Positions 33,289 to 41,776 of a stretch of 64,000 bases of DNA are shown piece by piece. Each line of letters begins with the position of its first letter. The first letter of the stretch is position 1. The stretch comes from Marinomonas balearica (GTDB taxonomy: Bacteria > Pseudomonadota > Gammaproteobacteria > Pseudomonadales > Marinomonadaceae), in contig NZ_SNXC01000009.1 of NCBI RefSeq assembly GCF_004362145.1, positions 62,001 through 126,000 of the forward strand, in the 5' to 3' direction. Under the pieces are notes generated by a model. The model made no database searches. It saw nothing but the letters and a program-made list of their open reading frames with translations, and was not told the origin of the DNA. The position numbers were made by a program, and so were the translations under genes.

Positions 33289-34851
33289 CTATTCCTTCGG
33301 ATCTGGGAACTGGTCACGAATACGCATAATTTCATCAAAATTTTGGATGACTAAATGACAAAGCTCAGGGTCAAAATGGCGCCCTTTTTGTTCATCTAAG
33401 AACGTCGATATCTCGTCGCTACTCCATGCCTTTTTATATGAACGATTTGAACCGAGCGCATCTATAACGTCTGCAATGGCCATAATTCGTCCTTCTAAAG
33501 GGATATCCTCGCCACTTGTGCCATTTGGGTAGCCCGATCCATCCCATTTTTCGTGATGAGCGATGGATACCATTGCGCCCATTCTAGGCAAGCCGTGTTT
33601 GGATCGGCTCAGTAATTTATACCCAATAGTCGGATGAGATCGCATAATATGCCATTCTTCATCTGTTAATTTGTCTGGCTTATGAAGGATACTTTCAGGA
33701 ATGCCGATTTTCCCTAGGTCATGCATTGGAGCAGCATGTTTAATCATGTGAACGTGTTTTTCTGGTAAACCAATAAGGCTGCCAATGAACTCACAAATAT
33801 GTGCGACACGTCGAACGTGAGCCCCAGTTTCTTTTGAGCGCTCTTCGATCGCTTCACTGAGCATAAGCATCAGTTCTTCCTGCACGTTCTCTACTTCGCG
33901 TTTTGCACAGATTTTTTCAAATGCTAAGGCGATGTTGGTCGTAAATAGAGGCAACAACCGCGATCGATTTTTGGTTAGTGGCTTGGGAAAGTTTACATGG
34001 ACGATCACATGGCTGAACTCATCGGTTGAGACTTGATGAGTGACATACGTATCACCACGTTCTAGAACAGTTTGGTGAGCTTGAGGTGATCCATTATTTT
34101 GCTCAAATTGCGAAAGAGTTTCAGCGAGTTCGTCGACACTCTGACCCTGCTGAATGGAATCGTTTGAAACATAAAATTGAGTGACAGATTTTTCTGCATA
34201 TGGAACATAAGCATGAAAACTAATGCCTAAATTTAACTGACTTTGCTTTAGAAATGAGCTGATTTCTTCCTGAGCTTTACGCAAAAATGCGTTGACGTTA
34301 GAGTGTGCTAGGACGCTGCTACAGGATTCGAGCATATGTTCGACTTTTCTTTGATTGCTCGATATGGCCATAAGGTCTCGATAGGATCGTAACGAAGCTA
34401 AAATAGTGGTTTTTAGCCGAGACGCTGTCATGTCTGTTTTATGTTTGTAATCGTTAATTTCGTATTGATGAATAACGGTTTCTTCAGGGGCTTGGCCTGG
34501 CTGCCCTGTTCTCAATACTAAGCGGATATGAGCGTTTTTTTGCTCCTCTCTAATCCACTTTACTAAATCTAAACCAGCGCTATCTGTTTCCATAACAACA
34601 TCGACTAAAGCGAGAGCGATGTCATTGTGTTCATTTAAAATCGTACGTGCTTCTAATCCTGAATTAGCTTCTAGAATTTGAATAGGTGCATTTTCAAAAA
34701 AAAGGTCTTTTACGGCCATTTTTGAGACGGAGATTACATCTTTCTCATCGTCTATAAGAAGCACTTTCCAAGGCCTCATCGTAGAAACTAACGAGTTAGT
34801 TTCCGATTTTTTGGGGTTGCTGTGTGCAGCAGCAAAGAGCGAGTTTTTCAT
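33289..34851 (-). CDS. response regulator with DUF3369 and HD-GYP phosphodiesterase domains
   Basis: 520 residues: receiver domain (about 28-150; LLIDDEKDV, VDVVMETDSAGLDLVKWI, with KHKTDMT holding the conserved Lys), DUF3369 (about 160-320; LKTTILASLRSYRDL), and HD-GYP (about 325-510) with HVRRVAHICEFIG, the HD pair in HDLGKIGIPESILHKPDKL, and HHEKWDGSGYPNG. HD-GYP domains break down cyclic di-GMP; all metal-binding His and Asp appear to be present. It opens the operon with the kinase. The start at 34851 has only a weak ribosome site; an ATG at 34779 (MRPWKVLLIDDE) is a possible alternative. Confidence 0.92.
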   Translation of the reverse strand: MKNSLFAAAHSNPKKSETNSLVSTMRPWKVLLIDDEKDVISVSKMAVKDLFFENAPIQILEANSGLEARTILNEHNDIALALVDVVMETDSAGLDLVKWIREEQKNAHIRLVLRTGQPGQAPEETVIHQYEINDYKHKTDMTASRLKTTILASLRSYRDLMAISSNQRKVEHMLESCSSVLAHSNVNAFLRKAQEEISSFLKQSQLNLGISFHAYVPYAEKSVTQFYVSNDSIQQGQSVDELAETLSQFEQNNGSPQAHQTVLERGDTYVTHQVSTDEFSHVIVHVNFPKPLTKNRSRLLPLFTTNIALAFEKICAKREVENVQEELMLMLSEAIEERSKETGAHVRRVAHICEFIGSLIGLPEKHVHMIKHAAPMHDLGKIGIPESILHKPDKLTDEEWHIMRSHPTIGYKLLSRSKHGLPRMGAMVSIAHHEKWDGSGYPNGTSGEDIPLEGRIMAIADVIDALGSNRSYKKAWSSDEISTFLDEQKGRHFDPELCHLVIQNFDEIMRIRDQFPDPKE

Positions 34852-35265
34852 ATCGGAATCGGCCTTCTTTCGAAATTATATCTCATATAATTTAATCACA
34901 TATTATGCATTTATTATGCATAAATATGTGTTCTCAGTGTGTAGAAGCACAATAAAGGTATTTTTAGACCCCAAATTACATTCGCTTCCCCAAAAGAATA
35001 GCAGTGCGTTAAGGAAATAAGGGAAGAACTTAACGTCGTCATGAATCCTTCATCGCGTTGTCATACCCATTTCTTACGATATTTGAGTAATTGTTGACCA
35101 AATGGATAAGAATTTGGTATGACTATACGGTATTACAGAATATTATTGTTATGCCTGAGTCGTTAGTGCGAGGAGGGAATTGCACGTTAGTGACAATTTT
35201 CAAACAAAAACCGCTTGCTGAAAAAAACAAACTAAATATCGGTAAGCAAACGCAGGAACTTTGAA
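34852..35265. other. 414-base divergent intergenic region
   Basis: AT-rich promoter region between the HD-GYP regulator and the nuclease gene. It holds TATTATGCAT twice (34901-34910 and 34913-34922), one helical turn apart, within a larger imperfect dyad bounded by CACATA and TATGTG (34897-34930). No convincing ORF or RNA gene is seen; the ORFs in it have no protein-like composition. AGGAA precedes the nuclease start. Confidence 0.5.
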
Positions 35266-37809
35266 ATGAACACATTAACCAAAGCATTGATAAGTGCTTC
35301 GGGACTGACATTGGCGTCAGTATCGCATGCACAGCTCGTTATCAGTGAATATGTCGAAGGAAGCGGCTATAACAAAGCACTTGAGCTTTACAATTCAGGG
35401 ACAGACTCTGTTTCACTATCAGAATATGAATTGATTCGTTATGTGAACGGAAGTACAACAAGCTCCTACAGCATCAGTTTGGGAGAAGACTCTATTTTAG
35501 CAGGCGCGACTTACATTCTTGTTGAGAATAAAAGTAATACCGACGATGCTCTTAAGGCAAAAGCCGATCGAATTACGTCTTTAAACTTTAACGGTAACGA
35601 TCCTATTGCTTTGAAAAAGGATGACGTTGTTGTTGATTTCTTCGGGGATTATTCCGGATCAAATTTTGCGAAAGATAAAACCTACGCTCGCACCGATTTG
35701 ACGCTACTGGCTGACGGGGAGTGGCGTGCGGATTCATGGAATGTTTTGGCGAAAAATGATTTTTCGGGTTTAGGTATTGCCCCCGATGGCACGGTAACTG
35801 AGCCTGTGGTGTTCAGTTGTGAAGGTCAGTCTTTAACACCTATATACAGCATTCAAGGGAGCGGAGAAGTCAGCCCTTTGACAGGCGAAGACGTGTATAC
35901 GACCGGGATTGTTACGCAAATCGTTTCGAGTTTGTATAAAGGCGTATTCATCCAAGATTCGATTGGCGACGGTGACAATACAACGTCGGACGGACTGTTT
36001 GTATTCAGCTCTAATATACCTTCGGATGTCGAGGTTGGAGATGAAATTTGTGTTCTTGGTAATGTAAAAGAGTATTACAACTTAACCGAGCTGGTATTGA
36101 AGGACGACAGTGTTGAAGTCTTATCAAAAGGCAATGTTGTTGCCTCAACACCGATGGAGTTATCAGGTGATGCGCTATTGCATGATCAACTGGAAAAGTA
36201 CGAAGGCATGCTGGTTTCGACTACGGACAGCGAGCTGGTCGTGACTCGTCCATTTAGCTTCGATTATGACTCATACCGTAACAATATGGTTTTGAGTTAC
36301 CAATCTCCATTGTATAAGTCGACTCATTTGTACATCGCAGGTTCCGAAGAGGAGCAACAACTTGCGCAGGACAATATGAAAGGCGCGCTGTTTGTTGATA
36401 CGGATGCGAAAGCACCTAACGGAGTTGTCCCATATTTCTCTGATTTTAACGCAGAGGATGGCTACATTCGTATCGGTGATGAAGTGCAAAATCTCGAAGG
36501 TGTGATCAGTTACAGCTATTCACAATATCGACTCATTCCAACTGCGGATGAAAATCTAGCCAAATCAGATTTTGAACATACTTTTACCGATCGTACTGGG
36601 TATGGTCCTGAATTGTCGCAGCAAGGGGATCTTCGAATTGCGAGCTTCAATGTTCTCAACTTGTTTAACTCACCGTTTAACGGTGCAGAAAACCCATTTG
36701 GCGATAATCGCGGTGCGGAGTCTTTGGAAGACTACAACTTGCAGTTAACGAAAATTGCGACGGCAATCAGTTTACTGGACGCCGACATTGTCGGGTTGAT
36801 GGAAATTGAGAACAATGGGTTTGATGAAAACAGTGCAATAGCAGCCCTTGTTGACGCGATTAATACGACGCAATCAGCCAGCGCAGCGCCTTATGAGTTC
36901 ATCAAAGCTGATGCCGGGTATGTTGGATCTGATGCCATTGCTGTGGGTTTGATTTACCGTCCGAGCGTTGTGAAGCCTAAGAAAACCCCTGTCTTGATTG
37001 AAATGCCAGAGCAACATGGCCTAGATGCAGACGGGAACCAGTTTGATAAATATCAGCGTACCGCATTGTTACAGACGTTTAAACACAGACGTTCTAGAGA
37101 GCGCATTTCGGTTGTAGTTAACCACTTTAAATCGAAAGGTTCTGGTTGTATTGAAGATTCCAATGCGCAAGCAGCGGGTCCACAAAGTAACTGTAACGCT
37201 TTTCGTGTATCGGCTGCGGTTGCTTTGGGTGATTATTTAGAGCGTAATGTGCGCGGTAAGGTCATGATCCTGGGTGATTTGAACTCCTATGGAAAAGAAG
37301 ACCCTATTCGCGTATTAACGAATTACAACGCTTTCTCTCCAGAGTTTCCTATTTACACGGCTGAGCAAGCAACGCTTAACGGCGCTCAAATTAATAACGG
37401 CGACTCAGTAGAAGTCACACGTAATTACGGCTTTACTAATCTGGTTCCTCATTTTCAAGGCGATAAAGCATTCTCATATACTTACAACGGCGAGCTAGGT
37501 GGTTTAGATCACGCTTTGGCAAACTGGCAACTTATGAAGCATGTTGTTGATGCGGACGATTGGCATATAAACTCAGCCGAATCTAATTTACTTGAATACT
37601 CTAGCGAGTTTACGGGTGATTTGGCTAAATCGAACAATGCTTACTCGTCTTCTGATCACGATCCCGTTGTTGTTGAGCTAAGAATGAGTCATTGGAAGCC
37701 TTGGCATGGTGGGCACCACCGCCCATGGCATTTAGGGCACCTATTTGGATATTCAAATCATAATTCGAATTGGTACCACCAACCAATGAGATGGGGCTGG
37801 TGGAGATAG
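35266..37809 (+). CDS. exeM: secreted ExeM/NucH-type nuclease with lamin-tail domain
   Basis: 847 residues. Signal peptide to about residue 22 (ALISASGLTLASVSHA). A lamin-tail domain follows (LVISEYVEGSGYNKALELYN, about 23-150), then an OB-like region (about 190-310), then an endonuclease/exonuclease/phosphatase domain (about 455-805) with IASFNVLNLFN, IVGLMEIENNG, VVVNHFKSKGSGC, GDLNSY and SSDHDPVVVEL, covering the metal and catalytic His/Asp residues. Such enzymes degrade extracellular DNA, often in biofilms, and can supply phosphate. Instead of the usual C-terminal anchor it ends in about 38 residues rich in His and Trp (HWKPWHGGHHRPWH). Confidence 0.92.
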   Translation: MNTLTKALISASGLTLASVSHAQLVISEYVEGSGYNKALELYNSGTDSVSLSEYELIRYVNGSTTSSYSISLGEDSILAGATYILVENKSNTDDALKAKADRITSLNFNGNDPIALKKDDVVVDFFGDYSGSNFAKDKTYARTDLTLLADGEWRADSWNVLAKNDFSGLGIAPDGTVTEPVVFSCEGQSLTPIYSIQGSGEVSPLTGEDVYTTGIVTQIVSSLYKGVFIQDSIGDGDNTTSDGLFVFSSNIPSDVEVGDEICVLGNVKEYYNLTELVLKDDSVEVLSKGNVVASTPMELSGDALLHDQLEKYEGMLVSTTDSELVVTRPFSFDYDSYRNNMVLSYQSPLYKSTHLYIAGSEEEQQLAQDNMKGALFVDTDAKAPNGVVPYFSDFNAEDGYIRIGDEVQNLEGVISYSYSQYRLIPTADENLAKSDFEHTFTDRTGYGPELSQQGDLRIASFNVLNLFNSPFNGAENPFGDNRGAESLEDYNLQLTKIATAISLLDADIVGLMEIENNGFDENSAIAALVDAINTTQSASAAPYEFIKADAGYVGSDAIAVGLIYRPSVVKPKKTPVLIEMPEQHGLDADGNQFDKYQRTALLQTFKHRRSRERISVVVNHFKSKGSGCIEDSNAQAAGPQSNCNAFRVSAAVALGDYLERNVRGKVMILGDLNSYGKEDPIRVLTNYNAFSPEFPIYTAEQATLNGAQINNGDSVEVTRNYGFTNLVPHFQGDKAFSYTYNGELGGLDHALANWQLMKHVVDADDWHINSAESNLLEYSSEFTGDLAKSNNAYSSSDHDPVVVELRMSHWKPWHGGHHRPWHLGHLFGYSNHNSNWYHQPMRWGWWR

Positions 37810-37856
37810 CACCTTAAATCTCCTCGGTTGTATTTGAAGTCGAATATGAACGATAC

Positions 37857-37891
37857 AAAGGGCTGCCGACGGTAGCCCTTTCTTTTTTTTG
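37857..37891 (+). terminator. terminator after exeM
   Basis: AAAGGGCTGCC (37857-37867) pairs with GGTAGCCCTTT (37871-37881) with one G-U pair, GAC loop, then a long T run. Strong. Confidence 0.92.
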
Positions 37892-37944
37892 CCAATATGG
37901 TAAATTCCGCGCCCCTTCAAAATTGATTTTAAAAGAGGTAAGGC

Positions 37945-39309
37945 ATGTATTGTGGTTTTGACTATGGAACATCTAATTGTGCGATGGGTGTTTTTGAGAA
38001 CAATGAACCTCAGCTCATTCCTCTTGAGGGCGAAAAAGTGTTTTTGCCGTCTGCATTGTATGCGTTTAGCCGCGACTTTATTACAGAGGGCGTTGCTAAG
38101 TCTATTCAAGATGAGATTGCTCGACGTTCATACATTGAAAGTCGAAAGGCTATTCTGACTCGTGCTCAACGGGTACGAAGAGAAGAAGATTATCAGGCAG
38201 ACGACCAAGTTGTGTTTTATGGTCGAGAAGCGTTTTCTGAGTACTACAGTTACCCAGATGAAGGGTACTTTATCAAATCACCAAAATCATTTTTGGGTGG
38301 ATCTGGGCTTCGAAACGAGCATATTCGCTTTTTTGAAGACATCGTTACATTAATGATGTTGAAGGTGAAGCGCGCCGTCGAAATTAAAACAGGTAAAACT
38401 CTCACTCAAACGGTCATTGGGCGTCCTGTAAACTTCCAAGGAATTGATGCAGAAGCGAGTAATAAGCAGGCATTAGATATCTTGATGGTGGCTGCAAAAA
38501 GAGTCGGCTTCCAAGACGTCGAATTCCTATTTGAGCCGATTGCCGCAGGTATGGATTTTGAACGTCGGCTGGAAACGGATCAAACCGTATTGGTTGTCGA
38601 CATTGGCGGTGGAACGACGGACTGCGCCGTGGTTAGGATGGGGCCAAGCTATCGTGAGAAATTGGATCGTACGGGAGATTTCTTAGCACATACTGGTGAA
38701 CGAGTGGGCGGGAATGATTTGGATATACAGCTTGCAGGCAAAGAATTTATGCCTCTTTTTGGTATGGGCGCACCGCTAAAAACAGGCCTTCCTATGCCGA
38801 CACAGCTTTTCTGGAACGCCGTGACTACCAACGATGTGTCAGCTCAGACAATATTCAACAGCTTAGAGACAAAAAAACAAATTGATGAGCTGAGATTGGA
38901 TACCACCACCCCAGCACTAATAGATCGCTTCGCACATTTGAGAGAGCACAAACATAATTTCCATCTGGTGCGAAATTCTGAAGAAGCCAAAATCAACTTG
39001 TCAGAGATGAGTGAGACGCAAATTCCGTTAGATTACATAGAGAAGGCTCTGTCGCTCACAGTATCTCGTGATCAATTGGGAGCGGCCATTACGCCACCGC
39101 TTGAAAAAATGATGCAGTTAATGTCGAGTGCGATCGAAGAGGCTGGAGAAAAACCGGATGTCATTTACATTACAGGTGGTTCAGCAAAGTCTCCTATTAT
39201 TCAGCAACAAATACGTGAGCGAATTGGTGATATTCCTGTTCTTGATGGGGATCACTTTGGCAGTGTCGCGTCAGGCTTAACTGTTTGGGCTGCAAAAATC
39301 TACAAATGA
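37945..39309 (+). CDS. yegD: YegD-like Hsp70-family chaperone protein
   Basis: 454 residues (E. coli YegD is 450). The actin-like ATPase fold is clear: phosphate-1 loop FDYGTSNCAMGVF at the N-terminus, VIGRPVNFQGIDAEA, FEPIAAGMDFE, phosphate-2 loop VVDIGGGTTDCAVV, and adenosine loop VIYITGGSAKSPIIQ. There is no DnaK-type substrate-binding domain, the hallmark of YegD. Function is not well known; it is thought to be a DnaK-like protein. GAGGT precedes the start. It is a single-gene unit after a terminator. Confidence 0.93.
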   Translation: MYCGFDYGTSNCAMGVFENNEPQLIPLEGEKVFLPSALYAFSRDFITEGVAKSIQDEIARRSYIESRKAILTRAQRVRREEDYQADDQVVFYGREAFSEYYSYPDEGYFIKSPKSFLGGSGLRNEHIRFFEDIVTLMMLKVKRAVEIKTGKTLTQTVIGRPVNFQGIDAEASNKQALDILMVAAKRVGFQDVEFLFEPIAAGMDFERRLETDQTVLVVDIGGGTTDCAVVRMGPSYREKLDRTGDFLAHTGERVGGNDLDIQLAGKEFMPLFGMGAPLKTGLPMPTQLFWNAVTTNDVSAQTIFNSLETKKQIDELRLDTTTPALIDRFAHLREHKHNFHLVRNSEEAKINLSEMSETQIPLDYIEKALSLTVSRDQLGAAITPPLEKMMQLMSSAIEEAGEKPDVIYITGGSAKSPIIQQQIRERIGDIPVLDGDHFGSVASGLTVWAAKIYK

Positions 39310-39623
39310 CTGATTTAAGTGTAATTCTTCTTTTTTACAGCTGAGAAAGGCTGTTTAAGTCTATTTTTAATTTCTATAGAGAGAAAGGTTATAGTTCGGG
39401 CGCCGCAACTCCCGTCCGTAAACGTCGCATAAAAATGTCCACGATCTGTTTTTGTCAGCAAAACGTAATTTTCACACTGGTCTCCTCTTGACTAGTTGTA
39501 CCTTAAACTATCTAATTGATATCTGATATTTTTTATTAGCGAAATGGCTTTATTGCTCTAGAAAATTTCATTGTGGGATAAAGGCATTTATTTGAGTATT
39601 TAAGGATATAGATAAGGAAACGT
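39310..39623. other. 314-base intergenic region before the outer membrane barrel gene
   Basis: Contains an isolated GC-rich patch (about 39398-39432, GGGCGCCGCAACTCCCG-like) within AT-rich flanks and the promoter of the next gene. No ORF, tRNA or recognised riboswitch was seen. A weak T-rich stretch after the yegD stop may end its transcript. Confidence 0.3.
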
Positions 39624-40193
39624 ATGAAAAAGTTAACTTCAATTTTGTTGTGCAGTATTTCGGCAATGCCTGTGTTTGCTTCAGAGTCTCTTCAACTTGG
39701 TATTGGTTATTCCTCTTTAAGTGTCTTGGATTCACGTAGTCAAATTGATTACACGGATACTGTTGATTCAGTCCACTTAGCTGCAAAATACGTTTTCAAC
39801 GATAACGTTGCAGTATCAGGAATGTACCGTATTGCTAGTGATTCTGAATGTGAAACTTCTTTTGATACGGACTGTACTGATCCAGCATTTGAAGTTAGTG
39901 GTATCGATATAAATGTTCTCCTTGGTGCTAACTTAGATAACAAGCGTGCGTTATATGGTTATACAGGCCTAGGTATATATTCTGAAACATGGGATTACAA
40001 CAATGGCCAAGTGGAAGATACATTTAGAGGCCTTCAGATCCCTTTTGGCATAGGTTACAATTTTGGGGTAGTAGCGCTTGAAGCTGAATATTTGATGAGA
40101 CTGACAGGTGATTACGAAAACGGGCTCTCAAATTATTTCTCAGACGATATTTCAGCTGGTTTGTTCTCTGCTAGGGCGTTGGTTAGCTTTTAA
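39624..40193 (+). CDS. small outer membrane beta-barrel protein
   Basis: 189 residues with signal peptide MKKLTSILLCSISAMPVFA. The mature chain alternates hydrophobic and polar residues (LQLGIGYSSLSVL, VHLAAKYVFNDNVAVSGMYRIA, ALYGYTGLGIYSETW, IPFGIGYNFGVVALEAEYLMRL) and ends in Phe, as outer membrane barrels of about eight strands do. A loop holds two cysteines (CETSFDTDC) that could form a disulfide. Similar to OmpA-like/OMP_b-brl small porin-like proteins of unknown role. AAGGAAACGT precedes the start and a terminator follows, so it is monocistronic. Confidence 0.82.
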   Translation: MKKLTSILLCSISAMPVFASESLQLGIGYSSLSVLDSRSQIDYTDTVDSVHLAAKYVFNDNVAVSGMYRIASDSECETSFDTDCTDPAFEVSGIDINVLLGANLDNKRALYGYTGLGIYSETWDYNNGQVEDTFRGLQIPFGIGYNFGVVALEAEYLMRLTGDYENGLSNYFSDDISAGLFSARALVSF

Positions 40194-40233
40194 TAGTACA
40201 CTGATTGACGTATCGATTTTATTTAGACAGCAT

Positions 40234-40260
40234 AAAGGCTCTTTCTCAAGAGCCTTTTTT
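40234..40260 (+). terminator. terminator after the barrel gene
   Basis: AAAGGCTCTT (40234-40243), TCTC loop, AAGAGCCTTT (40248-40257), then more T. Strong. Confidence 0.92.
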
Positions 40261-40485
40261 ATATCAGATATAGTTATGGATACGAAGACGTTTACTTATT
40301 TAAGTGAAAATTTTTTACCTACTATAGGAGCAAATTACTTTCTTCTTTTAGGATATCTAAAAGGTATTTGTATTTTTTAAGTTATATACAGTGGTAGTTA
40401 TTAGAGTCTTTTATCCGAGATATAGAACTTTGTTTATAGGGGTTCATCATCCACTATATTATGCTTTAACTATAAGGGGAGTGTT

Positions 40486-41562
40486 GTGTTATCCAAAGTA
40501 GGCCAACTCCTTAAAGAGCTATCAAGCATTAACAAAATAAAGCGGCCGTGGCACCTGCCTTTGGTTGCGGCGTTTTGTGTTGGGCTACCCGCCATGATTG
40601 GTGCGGCTCTGGAGCAATTCCCACAAGGCATGTTAGCCAGTTTGGGGGCAATGGTCGTTCTTTATATGCCTCAAACCCGAACCGCTCATCGTATTGTGAC
40701 TCTCAGTTTATGCTGCTTTGGGTTCATTTTTTGTTTTATGGTGGGCTCTTTGTCAACGGTCGTCAGTTGGCTGCCTCCGTTTGCTTTGTCGCTTACTTTG
40801 TTTCTCGTGGTTGTCATGTCACGCTATTATCGTCTGCCGCCACCGGGTAGTTTTTTCTTTGTTGTGGTTACAACAATCTCGATAGCATTGCCGTTTGATT
40901 TGCCATCTTTGCCCAACAATATTGGGTTGTTGGCAATAGGGGGCATGACGTCATGCATCGTTTGTTTTATTTACAGCTTGATGACAGGGGCCAATGCTCT
41001 CCCCAAAACCGATGTTCAACTTGATGAAAGAGTCAATGCAATTGTCTTGGAGGCTTTGTTTGTTTCCTGTTTTGTAGGTGGTTCCTATGGACTGGCATTG
41101 GCACTTGCGCTAAATAACCCATATTGGGTGCCAATATCGTGCGCGGCGATTTTGCAAGGTGCGACGTTTAGGCAAATCTGGCATAGGAATGTTCACCGGA
41201 TACTTGGAACCTTAGTCGGTATGTTGCTCGTATCCGCTATCTTCTTTTTCCAACCGAATGCTTGGGTGTTGGCATTTTTGATCTTCGTTTTACAATTTAT
41301 TATTGAACTGCTTATTGTAAAAAATTATGGCTATGCAGTGATATTTATTACACCTCTAACTGTGATTATGGCGGAGGTTACTAATGCGCAAATCTCTCCA
41401 GTATTGCTTCTTGAATCTCGTATTTTTGACATTGTTTTAGGCAGTGCTATCGGATTCGTTGGCGGCGCTATTTTTTTTAAAACTCAATGGCTTGCCGCTC
41501 TTGAAAAGAAAATGAACGAACGTAAATCACTTTCTCATCTGCTCTCTAGAAAGAATCACTAG
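40486..41562 (+). CDS. FUSC-family inner membrane protein
   Basis: 358 residues starting with GTG 40486, justified by AAGGGGA seven bases earlier. About ten to eleven helices in two similar sets: ASLGAMVVLYMPQTRTAHRIVTL in the first, and NPYWVPISCAAILQGATFRQIWHRNVHRILGTLVGMLL (in parts) in the second, the signature of fusaric acid resistance/aromatic acid exporter-like (FUSC) proteins. Members export aromatic acids or act with a membrane fusion partner; none is encoded beside it. Substrate unknown. It is a single gene between a terminator and the Pho-box-controlled phoX. Confidence 0.85.
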   Translation: MLSKVGQLLKELSSINKIKRPWHLPLVAAFCVGLPAMIGAALEQFPQGMLASLGAMVVLYMPQTRTAHRIVTLSLCCFGFIFCFMVGSLSTVVSWLPPFALSLTLFLVVVMSRYYRLPPPGSFFFVVVTTISIALPFDLPSLPNNIGLLAIGGMTSCIVCFIYSLMTGANALPKTDVQLDERVNAIVLEALFVSCFVGGSYGLALALALNNPYWVPISCAAILQGATFRQIWHRNVHRILGTLVGMLLVSAIFFFQPNAWVLAFLIFVLQFIIELLIVKNYGYAVIFITPLTVIMAEVTNAQISPVLLLESRIFDIVLGSAIGFVGGAIFFKTQWLAALEKKMNERKSLSHLLSRKNH

Positions 41563-41590
41563 TCATTGCTTTATCGCTTAATTTCACACA

Positions 41591-41627
41591 TGTCATAATT
41601 GTCATTTAACTGTCACCGGACTGTCAT
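41591..41627 (+). promoter_or_regulatory. Pho boxes upstream of phoX
   Basis: TGTCA occurs four times in direct orientation, starting at 41591, 41600, 41611 and 41622. The last three are exactly 11 bases apart, the spacing of PhoB tandem binding sites. The array ends about 150 bases before the phoX start. PhoB would activate phoX under phosphate limitation. Confidence 0.88.
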
Positions 41628-41776
41628 TGATGCTCTGTACATTTACTTCGTCTTTGAGGAAAACACTAACCTCAAGCAGTTGATGGGCTTTGTCTGGTAA
41701 CGAAGCTCTACTGACAATAACTGTGGCTTTGAGTGGTACAAAGTCATTGATTGATAAAACATAACAGGGCAGAAAA

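Noticed and set aside
34811-35332. ORFs of about 69 residues in the region before exeM
   Set aside because: Low-complexity, overlap flanking gene ends, no ribosome sites and no recognisable composition.
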